From contig JARGSG010000015.1 in assembly GCA_030374805.1 (NCBI GenBank), positions 992,001 to 1,056,000 of the forward strand: a stretch of 64,000 nucleotides of DNA. Reading direction: 5' to 3'. Below are positions 10,213-20,394 of this stretch, piece by piece. The stretch's first letter is position 1, and each line of letters opens with the position of its first letter. Both the position numbers and the translations under genes were made by a program. Below the pieces are notes generated by a model that searched no databases, was not told the origin of the DNA, and was given only the letters and a program-made list of their open reading frames with translations. Origin of the DNA: Gracilaria gracilis (Eukaryota; Rhodophyta; Florideophyceae; Gracilariales; Gracilariaceae).

Positions 10213-10777
10213 TGCGATGATTTTGTTTGTTTGAAAGTATGGGCTGTTGGAAGGTGGCCGGTGCTGGTAGCTGTGGAAAGAAAATGATCTACATTCTACG
10301 GAGTGGCGAAACCTTTAAGGGCACGACTGGAGTGCTGTTTTGGTCATGGAAAAAGGTGTTCCAGGGGTTAAGGGGATATGTATGATTCGGTTATGGAAAG
10401 AAATGGGCAGCAGGGCTGCAGAGGAGGTAGGGTCGAAGAGTGTGTTTATGAGAAGGTATGCAGTGAAATAAAGAATAGAGAGTAAGAGTTTATGGTACCG
10501 TTGATACTTGAGAGGTGGTGCATCATGGGTTTCATTGGGATATGGTATGGACCGAGGTCGGGAAAATGTGGAGATTTCTAGGAAAAAATGGAAATTGTGT
10601 GGAATGGCGGGAAATAGGAGTGGATGTGAATGGGGTACAAAGGGTTGTGCCGCGCAAGTGGGTGTGTGGCCGACAGTACCACGGGTGTGCGGAGTGGGCG
10701 GGAGTGCTGCAACTGTTGGGTTCATCTCGCTTGTTCTTATCTATCTTCGTTATCGTGAACCGCCGTTTATTTCTGCG

Positions 10778-11680
10778 ATGTCGAATGGGTACGTCGAGGA
10801 CGAGGAGCTAGTGGCTCTGCTTCACCGGACGGAGGTACCAGAGACGCCATTGGGAAGGAAGGAGGAGGGTGGGCAAAAGGTTTGCACGGGGGAGAAGGAG
10901 GGAAGTGGGGATGGAGAGGGAGGTGGGGGTGATGGGGGTGGAGGGAGTGGAGGGGATGGCGGACCGGAGAGGAGGTTTGCGGCGGAGATGGAGGAGCGGT
11001 TGAGGAGGCTTGGAGGGGATCTGAAGGAAGATTTGGGCGACTGGCTTTCTGAGATGGTTGGTGAGATGGGAGGGGTGGTGCTGAGTGTGTCGGAGATTAG
11101 GGTACCAATGGATTTGATTTCGACGATTCGGAAAAGGATGAAGTTGGCTGGAATGGAGACTGGAAGACATGTGAGTGGGATGGTAGAGTGCTTTGGGAGG
11201 GAGCTGGTGACGCTGAGAAGGGAGAATATGGGGCTGAGGGGACGTGTGGAGGTGTTGGAGGCGCAAGTGGGACAGGTGGAGAAGGTGTGCCAATTGTTGT
11301 TGGAGGTGAAAAAACTGGTGAGGGAAGGAGGCGTTGGGAGGGAGGCGGGAAGAGAGAAAGGTTCACCGGTGACGCCTGGCTCTCGTGGTGGACGTGGGAG
11401 TGTGAGGGAGAGGAGCGGAGAAGGGGATGGAGGGGAGGTTGGGCGAAGTCGGCTGAGGAAGAGGCAAAAGGGTGGGGTGATGATGGACGAGGATGCGGAG
11501 GTGTGTGTGCCGCGGCAGCTGTCGGGTGAAGCGCCACTAATTGGGTTTGGTTGTGCGGCGGCGGCTGTTCGAACGGCGGAGCGCATACTGGAGGAGCAGG
11601 AGGAGAAGGGGCTGAGAGGGGTTGGAAGCCGGTTTGGGGCTAAGATAGTGTACGAGAATGGACAGAGTGTTCCGTTGTAG
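10778..11680 (+). CDS. Coiled-coil transposon-cargo protein, copy A
   Basis: I chose ATG 10778 because the resulting MSNGYVEDEELVALL matches MSNGNVKDEELLAFL at the start of copy C (32982, minus); the same frame is open upstream to 10508. It encodes 300 residues: a Gly/Glu low-complexity segment, VLSVSEIRVPMDLISTIRKR, then a heptad-patterned coiled coil (LVTLRRENMGLRGRVEVLEA), then a basic region and a conserved end (RTAERILEEQEEKGLRGVGS; RFGAKIVYENG). Codon use is heavily purine-biased on this strand. Copy B keeps about 25 more C-terminal residues, so this copy may be shortened by its TAG at 11678. It points towards a transposon terminus 330 bp downstream. Function unknown; a structural or DNA-binding role is a guess. 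Confidence 0.65.
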   Translation: MSNGYVEDEELVALLHRTEVPETPLGRKEEGGQKVCTGEKEGSGDGEGGGGDGGGGSGGDGGPERRFAAEMEERLRRLGGDLKEDLGDWLSEMVGEMGGVVLSVSEIRVPMDLISTIRKRMKLAGMETGRHVSGMVECFGRELVTLRRENMGLRGRVEVLEAQVGQVEKVCQLLLEVKKLVREGGVGREAGREKGSPVTPGSRGGRGSVRERSGEGDGGEVGRSRLRKRQKGGVMMDEDAEVCVPRQLSGEAPLIGFGCAAAAVRTAERILEEQEEKGLRGVGSRFGAKIVYENGQSVPL

Positions 11681-11879
11681 TTCTTCAACTTGACATTTAG
11701 GGAAACTGAGACTCAGGATCCGAATACAGGGTTGGAATAAGGGAGCGCTGGTGGTGGGTTCGTAAATTTTTAAAGTGTTGTTGACGAGTGTGGTGAATGT
11801 AAAGTTACGAACGGTGGCAGGGGAACTGCAAACTAACCTTCAACTCCAGTAGATGAAGTTTGAACTGCACTGAACGGAA

Positions 11880-12009
11880 ACGTAATTTCCAGAAAAAAAA
11901 TTTTTGCCTTGCCATCTAGCGCAAACTGCGAAAATGCTAGTTTTTTCCGACTTTTATTTTCAAAACTAGCGATCTAGCATACTAAACTAGCATTCCGAGA
12001 ACACTGACG
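11880..12009 (+). repeat. Right terminus of the element carrying copy A
   Basis: The sequence ends AAACTAGCATTCCGAGAACACTGACG. In the reverse sense it begins CGTCAGTGTTCTCGG, which matches the MITE and element X termini (CGTCTGTGTTCT) but for one base. The similarity between this region and the end of copy B (18290-18423) stops at this point, as expected of an element boundary. Immediately beyond, the minus-strand transposase frame begins in mid-protein. No matching left terminus was found; it may lie outside the window or be lost. Confidence 0.65.
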
Positions 12010-14818
12010 TTGGATGGAACGAAGGAGGGGGTGGCAAAATTCGTTGAATGATGGGGACAGGAGGATCCTGTAGGGTGAGCTCGTCTCGTTCTGTGATGTA
12101 GTTGTCGGGTGTTGGGATGTAACCGCCGACGTCGTAAGTGGAGTTGACTATGGTGAGTCGAGCCTGACGGAGGGCGGGGGGATTTTCAGTGAGTTTTGGG
12201 ACTTCTCGAGAGAGGGTGATGAAGGATGGGAGGGCGTCTCTTCCCAATTGTGCAAGAATGGATAGGGTATCGGGAGGGGAAGAGGTCTTGAAGAGATTTA
12301 TGAGGGAGGTGAGGATTGGAGCGAAGGAATTTGTGGGCAGTGACTAGGTCGGCGAAGGAGATGTGTTTGCCATCACGGACGAAACGGGGTTTTCGGGATT
12401 GGCGGGGGGAAGCGAGGCCAGGGGAGGAGGAGGTGATGGAAGGGTTTGTGCAGACGGGATTCCAGTCCTTGATGGCGTTGGAGAGGTGGATGGCACGAAT
12501 GGCTTCTTGATGTGCGGTGGACCTGCGCTTTGAAGTTTTGGAGTAGTGGGACTTGAAGAGGGTGTGGGTGTGCTCGAATATGCCGGCATCATTGAAGTGG
12601 AGGCCTCCGAAGCGGCGAATGTCCTCGACAATGTGGTCGAGGAGGTGGAACTTGAGGGTTTCGAGGCTGGAAGTGTGGTGGGAGCCGAGGACGAGTACGG
12701 CTGTGCGCTTGAAGGAGCGGATTTCGAATTAGAGATCGGTGAGGCAGGCGTCGGTCCATACGGTGAAGGTGTTGTATCGCATGGAGGCGAGGAGGAGGTC
12801 TGAGTATTTGGAGAAGACGGAAGTCACAGCATCAGTCGAGGAAGGCGCCGATGAAGGTGAAGACCATGTCTAGTGCGCGGTAGTCTTTTGCTTCGAGCAT
12901 ACCACGCAAGCCGTCGGTAGTGAAGAAACCGTTGAGAGTTTGACCGTTGTCGGAAGTAGAGAAGTCGATGTGGAGTCCGTTTGCGGGGGAGTGATTTTCG
13001 ATGGCGGAGAGGATGGTGTTTGAATGTTTGAGGATGGAAGTGCGGACGGAATTGAAGGGGCGACGGGACTTGGAGGAACGGGCGGTGGTGAAGAGTGCTT
13101 CTGAGCGGAGTCTCTCGATGGCGGCGAGCTTGATGAGCATGGAGACGCCAAGGTGGAAGTTGTGGAGTGGTTCGAAGGTGAAGATGTTGTAAGGGGAGAG
13201 AAGTGGGATGATTTTGAGAAGAGGGTATGACTCGAAGAGGGAGGAGTACTTTGCGACAGAGGGGGAGTGGAAGGCTTCAAGGGCTTTTGTCTTTTGTGTT
13301 GTGGGAGATTCTGGGCTTACGAGCGAAAAGAGCATCTTGTGATTGGTGGAGGAGAGTGAAGTATGATTTGCGTGCGGCGAGGGTCTGGTGCTGAGTACGG
13401 GGGGAAGGGGATCGAATATGTAGGGGGAAGTCTGTGCGGGAAACGGTGCATCCATGACAAGGGTGTCGGGGTCGGGTTCCGTGGGAGATAGCGAGGATGC
13501 CTTTTGCTTCGGGGATCTCGGCGCAGTCGCTGGCGATGATTGGGTGACAGTGGCGGAGAACGCCATCGGCGTCACGGAATGGGAAGCCGCTGAGACCGGA
13601 GAAGAGGAGGGGGCCAAGGAGGTTGGAGATGGCGAGCTGAATGAGTTCCATTTTGGTGTGGCGAGGGATATGAGAGGATGTTTGAGGTATGGAGTCGTGG
13701 TCTTGGGAGGGGTTGGTTGGGAGGAAGGAGGTTGGCAAGTATCCGAGAACGGTGAGATGTTCGGTGATGCACTTGCGACGGAAGGCAGCGGAGAAGTTCA
13801 GAACGGTGATGTGAAGGGGGTAGGAGGTGATGGACGAGGATTTGAGGGAGGTGGAAGACTTATCGGAGTAAATTTGGACCAAGCCGATGAAGGAGTCGAT
13901 ACCGGTAGAGTCGGGGGTGTGCCAGATGCAGACGTCGTTGGAGGAGTGCATGATTGCGGCTTTGAGGGCGGGGACTGCTTCTTTTCCGAGGGTGGAGGCC
14001 ATGGGGTGGGCGAAAGCGGGAGAGCCGGAAGAGATTGTGTGAGACACGGGGTGGAAGACGGTGTTGTGAAAGTGTGCGAGGGCGAGTTCTTGTTTGAGGA
14101 CCTGGATGGGATCTTCTCGGAAGATGGTGGTGGAGAAGAGCTGCTGTGGGTCGGAGAGGGTGGTGAGAGCGAAGCCGATGTTGCTGACACGGTGCTGGAA
14201 GAGGGTTTTTTGGAGCTCGAGGTACTGGGTGGCGGAGGAGACGGCGTTGTGGAAGGCGGATTTGGAGAAGACGGGGTCATGGAGGAGGGAGATGAGTTAG
14301 TCAGTCTTTCGGAGGCCGTGGAAGGAGGCGATGGAAGAGATGTATAGGACCATGCGTTCGAGGTGGGGGTTGTTGAGGAGGGGGAAGGAAGGGGAAAGAG
14401 GGGGAGGAAGAGAGGGGGAGATGGAGCAGACGGGGGTGGTGGCGATGTGGTAGGCGTCCTGGGTGTGGAGGGAGAGGGAGAGTTGCTGGTGGTAGTAGGA
14501 GTCGTCATCTGCGATGGAGACGTTGTCGGAAGGGCGGTTTGTGGGAGAGGGAGGTGTATGGAGGTGGGGGGTAGACTTGTGACGCTTGATGCGTGGGGGA
14601 AAATTGGGGGAGGCCTCCGCCTGGGGAGAGGAAACGCTTGTTTGGGTTGAGGCTATTGGTACATCTTCTCTGGTACTTTTGGATGGCGGGGATGGTAGGG
14701 CGAAGAAAAAGCAGACTTCAAAGCAGCAGGTGGGCATGGCGGGGAACGTTGGGGGGTGCTGGAGAGGATTGGGGGTACGTAGCGGGGAGCGTAATATGGC
14801 GCACGGACGGTGGGACAT
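12010..14818 (-). pseudogene. Plavaka/CACTA-like transposase, truncated copy Y
   Basis: A relative of the element X transposase, aligned by eye over most of its length. HTISSGSPAFAHPMASTLGK matches HSAKIPHPMSATLARD. SSITSYPLHITVLNFSAAFR matches TSVTAYPLHLVFLKFSNHLR. IIASDCAEIPEAKGILAISHG and TFEPLHNFHLGVSMLIKLAA are shared with small changes. YPLHL..., DIPEAE and F.PLHN.H.G are the tnp2-like core of Plavaka/EnSpm transposases. The C-terminus is lost at the transposon end at 12009. Several frame changes, plus Ser/Pro/Thr-rich stretches at the N-terminus, show it is dead. The plus strand opposite it is open but is only a shadow. Confidence 0.75.
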
Positions 14819-15080
14819 AGTGGTGGGGATGATTGCACGTGATTCGAAGGCGTTTCATATATTTAGTATACGAATGCCTGATGTGAAAGGTGTTGACTAG
14901 TGAACCGATCTCCACAAACTGAAAAGGTATTCGATCTATTTGTATACTCCTATTCTTATTCGATAAACAGCTATTTGAGTTCCTATCTAAGTGTCTATTT
15001 CGCTATTTAGAAGCCCCACGACACCTCCGTTCGCTGTCCAAGGCTGTCGTTTAAATTAATTGAAAATACATAATCTTTTT
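14819..15080. other. Spacer with a half palindrome
   Basis: No gene seen. At about 15009-15041 there is a single right arm of the PAL module (GAAGCCCCACGACACCTCCG) without its partner. It is probably the remnant of a recombined or deleted module. Confidence 0.5.
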
Positions 15081-16221
15081 GGGACAGCGGACTGGGGTGG
15101 CGTGGCGCTTCATCGGTGTACCGATGAAGCCCCACGAAACTACAATCTACCGTCTTACTTGTCCTTACTAACAGCTCTGCGTATATCTGCACAGTAGTTT
15201 AGTTCCGTATCTCGCGCGTCTTCACGCTTCCCATAACACCTCTTTAACGCATCATGTGTAACTCATGAACTCCCAATTCACCTTCATCTCCTGTCCGCGC
15301 TCCATTAAAGATGATGCTGGAGTTCATGTAGGTCTACTTTGTCCGCCTTTCGACCACAGAATCCGCCGTGCGACCCGCTTCTGTGCATTGACGCGGTGGA
15401 CGGTAGTCCGAGGTGAAGTGTAGTTCATGGATGCAACGATGAAGCGCCATTGCACTCCTGTCCATTTCCTAGTCGTCCTGTTTTCCGAAGAATGTAATAA
15501 GAACCTCTTCCTAAGAGAACGAAACTTTTACTCTTCCACCAAAATATTGGTCTTTCCAAAATCCAAGTAATAGTATAAATATATGTAGCAATAGAATCGC
15601 GTCAATTCTACGCTAACGTCACAGGGGCGACTGCCTGGCGCAAATACCGCCCGGTCGATACATATCGCTGCAAAGCCGTAGACGAAACACGCCCCTCTTC
15701 ACAGATTACTGTCACGCACGAATGCTCGTGCGCAAACATCATATACGTCATCCTTTTACAGAATAGGATCACGTGAAGGTAAATCATTCTTCATGGGGAC
15801 TTTGAGCCAAGTAGCACCCTTATGGGGGTGCATATATTAATCACGTTGGTATAATGAGCCTTGCTGCAGATGCTCTCGAAACACCCTAAATTAGTGTGTT
15901 AGGGTGGTTTTGAATCCCTCCAAATGCATAGAGGACTGGCAGTCTAGACCACCCACTGGTCAGCGGACCCGTGTGTCGCGGCGCTTCATCGGTGCACCAA
16001 TGAAGCGCCACTGCACATCGGTCCATTGTCCAAAAACTTAAACATTTTTTTTGGCCCTGCCGCCCCGGTTGGCCCCGAATCTCGGCATCCGGGGCACACG
16101 TGCTACTACTACTTGGTATCGCGTGTTCAGCAACATCGCGGCCATGTACAACTAAGTCCCGTTGGGGTCTGTTTCACAGCTCCCTGTAATACGAGCTTCA
16201 GTAGCTTACGCAGGTCTGTTG
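15081..16221 (+). repeat. Repeat R1, copy 1, with PAL modules near both ends
   Basis: A block of about 1.1 kb that recurs in inverted orientation at 33190-34331 inside element X. It opens with a PAL module (15081-15155) and has another at 15957-16031. Shared landmarks include GCGACTGCCTGGCGC, CACGCACGAATGCTCGTGCG and the stretch around 16066-16140. No coding frame is conserved between the two copies. It is best read as a non-autonomous mobile element or as a structural part of X-type elements. Confidence 0.75.
15957..16031. repeat. PAL palindrome module inside R1
   Basis: 75-bp inverted repeat with arms GCGGCGCTTCATCGG / CCAATGAAGCGCC. It is the counterpart of the module at 33380-33454 in the inverted R1 copy. 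Confidence 0.85.
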
Positions 16222-17191
16222 TGTTTATGCGCCACCCGAGTTTCAGAAAGCAAAATGCGCTAACTGTCGAATCACCGAATTCGGGCGCGCCACAGACATC
16301 GCGAGCTCATCAAAACTTGTTTTGGTTCTCTTTACGTGTTGCATCTTCAGTTGTATCAATAAAAGCGGTGAACCAAGCACCAGTGATGCCTTGAACGCAA
16401 TGCCTATCAGGTTTCCCGCGCGATGATGATCTTCAGTGTGTCCCTCATCTAATTGTACATAGTTCATACAAAGATTCGGGAGAACGTAGGTATTACCAGG
16501 GTGCTAAGATTGACAAGAGTACTGATCATCTATTGCTGGGATTGCTTAGGAGGTATTACTCAGCTGAGTAATATCACTTAAGCATTAGCAGTAGTAGATC
16601 TTCGTACGTTGTATGTAGAACCTGCTACTTGTAAATGCGACTCTAATCAATGCAGTTCGAGTTTTCTTAATCGATACGATTTTATTGACTACTATACTAT
16701 TCTCACGGATATACGAAGTGCTTCACTGTAACAGATAAGAAGCATCCCTACGAATCTCTCAAAGAGAATAGATCCCCGTACAGTAGACCATTTCCGTTCA
16801 GCCTCTAGGGGTGTAGAAGAGTTTTATGAATGAATAATTGAAGAAAATCGCATAAAGGCAACACCGGAGATAAGTTTGAAGATTGTGTTAATGAGAAAGA
16901 TGGGGTTCAACAAGGCATAGACAGTGAGAATTTGTAGTATTTTTGGAGCCACGTAAGCTCTGCCTGACATTGGTACTGAACAAAACAGGAAGAGTTTTGA
17001 AATTTCTCGGAAAACAATTACTTGCCTGGAAATTGGCGAAGAGAAGAATGGGATATAAATGGTCGTGCGCCGCAAGCGGGTGTGTGACCGACAGTTCCAC
17101 GGCTTTGCCCAGTGGTGAGAAGCGTGGGAGCTATTGAGTACATCTCGTTTGCTGTTATCTCGCTTATTGCTGAACCCCGTCAGTCTCTGCG
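16222..17191. other. Region upstream of copy B, no intact gene
   Basis: The first 600 bp hold nothing recognisable. From about 16825 the sequence is a diverged match of the region just upstream of copy A (10420-10777), including GTGTGTGACCGACAGT against GTGTGTGGCCGACAGT. It is therefore the 5' flank of the same cargo gene. Confidence 0.5.
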
Positions 17192-18185
17192 ATGTGGAAT
17201 TGGTACCAGTAGGACGAGAAGCTAGTGGCTCTGCGTCATAAGACGGAGGTAACAGATATGCTGCCGCGGAGGAAAGAAGAGGGTGAATAAAAGCTTTTTT
17301 CGGAGAAAAGGAAAAACATTGGAAAGGAGAAGGGGGTGGTGGTGATGTGGGCGAAGAGGATGCAAGACCGAAGAGGAAGTTTACGGAGGAAATCCAGGAG
17401 TGGATGAGGATCTTTGGATGGAATGTGGTCGAAAATTGGGACGACCGTCTTTTGAGATAGTGAATTAGATGGGAGGGGTGGTGCGGAGTGTGTCGGGGGT
17501 ATGGGTGCAAATGGACTTGGTTTCGAAGATTTGGAAAAAAATGAAGCTGGTCTGAGTGAGAATTGGTACGCATGTGAGTGGGATGGTGGTATTGTCATGA
17601 GAGAGATGGTGAAGCTAAGAACGGAGAATATGGGCCTAAGGGGTCGGGTGGGGGTGTTGCAGAAGCAAGTGGTGCAGGTGGAAAATGCTTGCGAGTTATG
17701 GTTGGAGTTGAAGGAGCTGTTGAGGGAAGGAGGAGTCCGGAGAGAAAAGGGGAGATATAAAAATTCTCCCGTGTCACCATGGTCTCGGGTTGGACGTGGC
17801 TGTGTGAGGGGGAGGAGAAGGGAAGAGAAAGGAGGACAGGTTGGAGGGAGTCGGCTGAAGAAGAGTCGGAAGGGAGGGAGGGAGTGGGGATGCAGGGAAC
17901 AAGGATGGGAAAGCCTGTTTGAGGCGGCATCTTCCAGGGGGAAATCCACTACTTGGGTTTGGTAGTGGTGCGGCAGCTGCGGGAACGGTGGAGCGCATAT
18001 TGGAGGAGCAGCAGGAGAAGAGGCTTGGAGGGGTTGGCAGCCAATTTGGGGCTAGGAGGGTGTACGAGAATGGAGAGAGTGTTCCGTTGGAGTTCTTCAA
18101 CTTGAACTTTATGGAAACTGTGATGCAGGATCCGAATGCAGGGTTTGAATTAAGGAGCGGTAGTGGTGGGTTCGTAATTTTTTAG
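17192..18185 (+). pseudogene. Coiled-coil transposon-cargo protein, copy B (decayed)
   Basis: A homologue of copies A and C. The ATG context at 17192 corresponds to their MSNG start but is altered. The central coiled coil is readable (EMVKLRTENMGLRGRVGVLQ), then the C-terminus (GTVERILEEQQEKRLGGVGS; QFGARRVYENGESVPLEFFN). The family end MQDPNAGFELRSGSGGFVIF survives here in full, which shows that copy A stops early. Several frame changes separate these parts. It points to its element end at 18423, as copy A points to 12009. Confidence 0.65.
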
Positions 18186-18289
18186 AGTGTTTTTGGCGAG
18201 TGTGGGTAATGTGAGGTTACGAGCGGTGGCTGAAGCACTGCAAACTAGCCTCCAACTGCAATAGATAGAGTTTAAACTGCACTGAACGG

Positions 18290-18423
18290 AAACGTAATTT
18301 CCAAAAAAATATTTTTTTTTGCCTTGCCAACTAGCGCAAAGTGCAAAAATTCTAAAAATTTCGGATTTTTATTTTCACACCTAGCGATTTAGCATAGTAA
18401 ACTTGCATTCCGGGAACACCGAG
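18290..18423 (+). repeat. Right terminus of the element carrying copy B
   Basis: Aligned with 11880-12009: both share GCCTTGCCA.CTAGCGCAAA and end with a CATTCCGRGAACAC.GA core. In this copy the end is degenerate (CCTCGGTGTTCCCGG read inward). Similarity stops here, and an unrelated gene begins 40 bp further on. Confidence 0.6.
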
Positions 18424-18465
18424 GGAAGCTTGTGTCGATTCGTTTGATATGAAAAAGAAGCAAGA

Positions 18466-19607
18466 ATGTCGATCAAGAAGTCGCGCGCTGTTCGCATCAT
18501 TCGCGTCGTTGGCGCTTCGAGGGCTGCGTCGCAAAGTGGGAGGAAACTTGGTACGCCTGCGCAACGAACATATTGGAAGCGACTACCGTCTCTCCACGAT
18601 GTTATCGGAGCCAAATACCTCTTGAAGAAGGAGGTCGCCAGGAGCAGAACGATGAAGCGCGGCAGTGAGCACGGCTACGCCGATATTGTTAAGGGCCGTA
18701 TGCGGGAGATTTCCAGGCAGCGTGCGGCCAAAAAACGTTTTGTTCTACCCAACGAGACACACGTCCCCGACGCGTATGTGCAAGAGAAGTGGAAAATGGC
18801 TTCAATCCTACATGTCTCACGCGTGGACGAGGGGCATCTCGAGCGGTGCATAATTGGACACATGGATGGTAATCATCTGACCATCCGTGCTTCGCAGCTT
18901 GACGAGTTGGCTGGTGTGGCCATTCGACGTTGGTGTCAGATACGTTTGAAGAGTCGTCTTGATAATGAAAACGCGCGCCATCACGGGCTGTACAAATACA
19001 ATGGTGAAGGAGAGCGCGTCTGTGTTCCCGGAAATGGAATGTCACATTCAAAAATGCTAGTTTTGGTGACCGATTATCTGGTGAATTTTTCCAATTTTTT
19101 TCCAATATTTGGGTTGGATATGAGGAAATACGTATTTGATGCGCTAGTTTGACCTTCAAAATTTGCAGTTCTGGAAACTCGCCAGTTTTAGAATTTCAAA
19201 TATGCTAGTTATGGAACTAGGGAATTTCCAGAACTGCAAATTTTGAATGTCAAACTAGCACACCAAATACGCATTTCTTCATATCCAACCCAAATATTGG
19301 GAAAAAATTGGAAAAATGCACTAGATAATCGGTCACCAAAACTAGCATTTTTGAATGTGTAATTCCATTTCCGAGAACACAGACGCGTTGGTCTGTTGAC
19401 GCTGTTATGTACCTTGCAGAGGATAAGGTCATGGGGGTGGGCGTGGCTTCCGTCGCCTACAAGGCGGTTGTTATTACATCCATAATTTTGATGAGCAGTT
19501 TTTGGGTCTGGCATCAGATAGAGTTTAACTCTCTGTGTGGCCTGGGCTTGGCTAATGCTCTTACCATCCAAGGTTTGTTAGGCGGTAGAATTCTTTATCG
19601 AAAATAG
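18466..19607 (+). pseudogene. Unknown basic protein gene split by a MITE
   Basis: Starts at ATG 18466 (MSIKKSRAVRIIRVVGASRA) and runs open for about 183 codons (KRFVLPNETHVPDAYVQEKW; IRASQLDELAGVAIRRWCQI) to 19016, where a 369-bp MITE begins. The same frame is open again after the MITE and its 2-bp duplication, from 19388 to 19607 (WSVDAVMYLAEDKVMGVGVA, then a hydrophobic stretch). That is good evidence that the gene was coding before the insertion. With the MITE in place the frame reads into MITE sequence and stops at about 19152. I do not recognise the family. High Lys/Arg content suggests nucleic-acid binding, but this is only composition. Confidence 0.55.
19017..19385. mobile_element. Foldback MITE 1 with X-type termini
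   Basis: 369 bp, an inverted repeat along nearly its whole length. Termini are CGTCTGTGTTCCCGGAAATG and the reverse complement CGTCTGTGTTCTCGGAAATG, flanked on both sides by CG as a 2-bp target duplication (19015-19016 and 19386-19387). It has no gene. The first 12 bases match element X exactly except for one position on the left side. It interrupts the gene at 18466. Confidence 0.88.
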
Positions 19608-20394
19608 TACGACTCTCTGACCGATTCGTAGAAGGTGGTAGCGTTTGATGACTGCAAGGTGCTCGATTGTCTCGATTCGTACTGTTTAAAGATGTCGATG
19701 TCCGCCTGTCGAGCCCTGGAGACCGCGAAATAACTGAGGAGACGAGACGATTCGAGCTGCGCGAAGAGCGCAAGCCGATTTGCAACTCTTCCACTATGTG
19801 CATCCAAACTGCACTAGCCAATGCTATGGCATGAGTTGTTGATGAGGATTATGCGTTTGAGTCCGTGTTTGGAGAAGTGGTCGGGAACATTTTGTGCTTC
19901 AGAGATGCTACTCGGTGGGTTGATGAATTTGTAAACCGAGTTGAGCTCCAGCGAATTCATTTTAGCCGGAGCGATTACCGGGATATGTTCAGGTTGCTGT
20001 TGGCACAGAAAGATGGCGTGTAGGTCGTAAGGCTGCGTGCAAGGAATGTCCATCACGTTGTTTGTGTTGAAGTTAGACGTGGCCAGGTTCTTTAAGCTGT
20101 TGAGCAGTATCCGCTGACGCTCTGTGGTGAGTCGATTAAGTGTTGCGTTGTAACTCCGTGGCCTTCGAGCGTATTATAGAAGTGCCCCGCATCGTTATCG
20201 TTTCGCGCCGTGAGGGGAAATGCGAAAATAGGAGCGGGAGGGCAAAGCGTCTTCGGCGCAAGAAAAAGAAGTCCTTGAAGGTGTAGTAGATCATTTCCTT
20301 TACCAGTGCGTAATAGTTAAATGTTAGAACTTGGGTAATAGAGTCTAAGATCTCCTTATAAAGGATACCAGTCTTCATCTTCTGATTTAGCTTC
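19608..20394. other. No gene recognised
   Basis: Short minus-strand frames (for example 19814-20056) have no family resemblance that I can see. This may include the 3' remains of the copia-like element, but I could not find an LTR. Confidence 0.35.

Noticed and set aside
10822-11688. 288-codon minus-strand Ser/Pro-rich frame opposite copy A
   Set aside because: Its open length follows from the purine bias of copy A; copies B and C support the plus reading.
13454-14347. 297-codon plus-strand frame rich in Gly, Glu and Val
   Set aside because: It lies opposite the transposase-like frame, whose minus-strand reading matches the element X transposase; the composition is that of a shadow frame.
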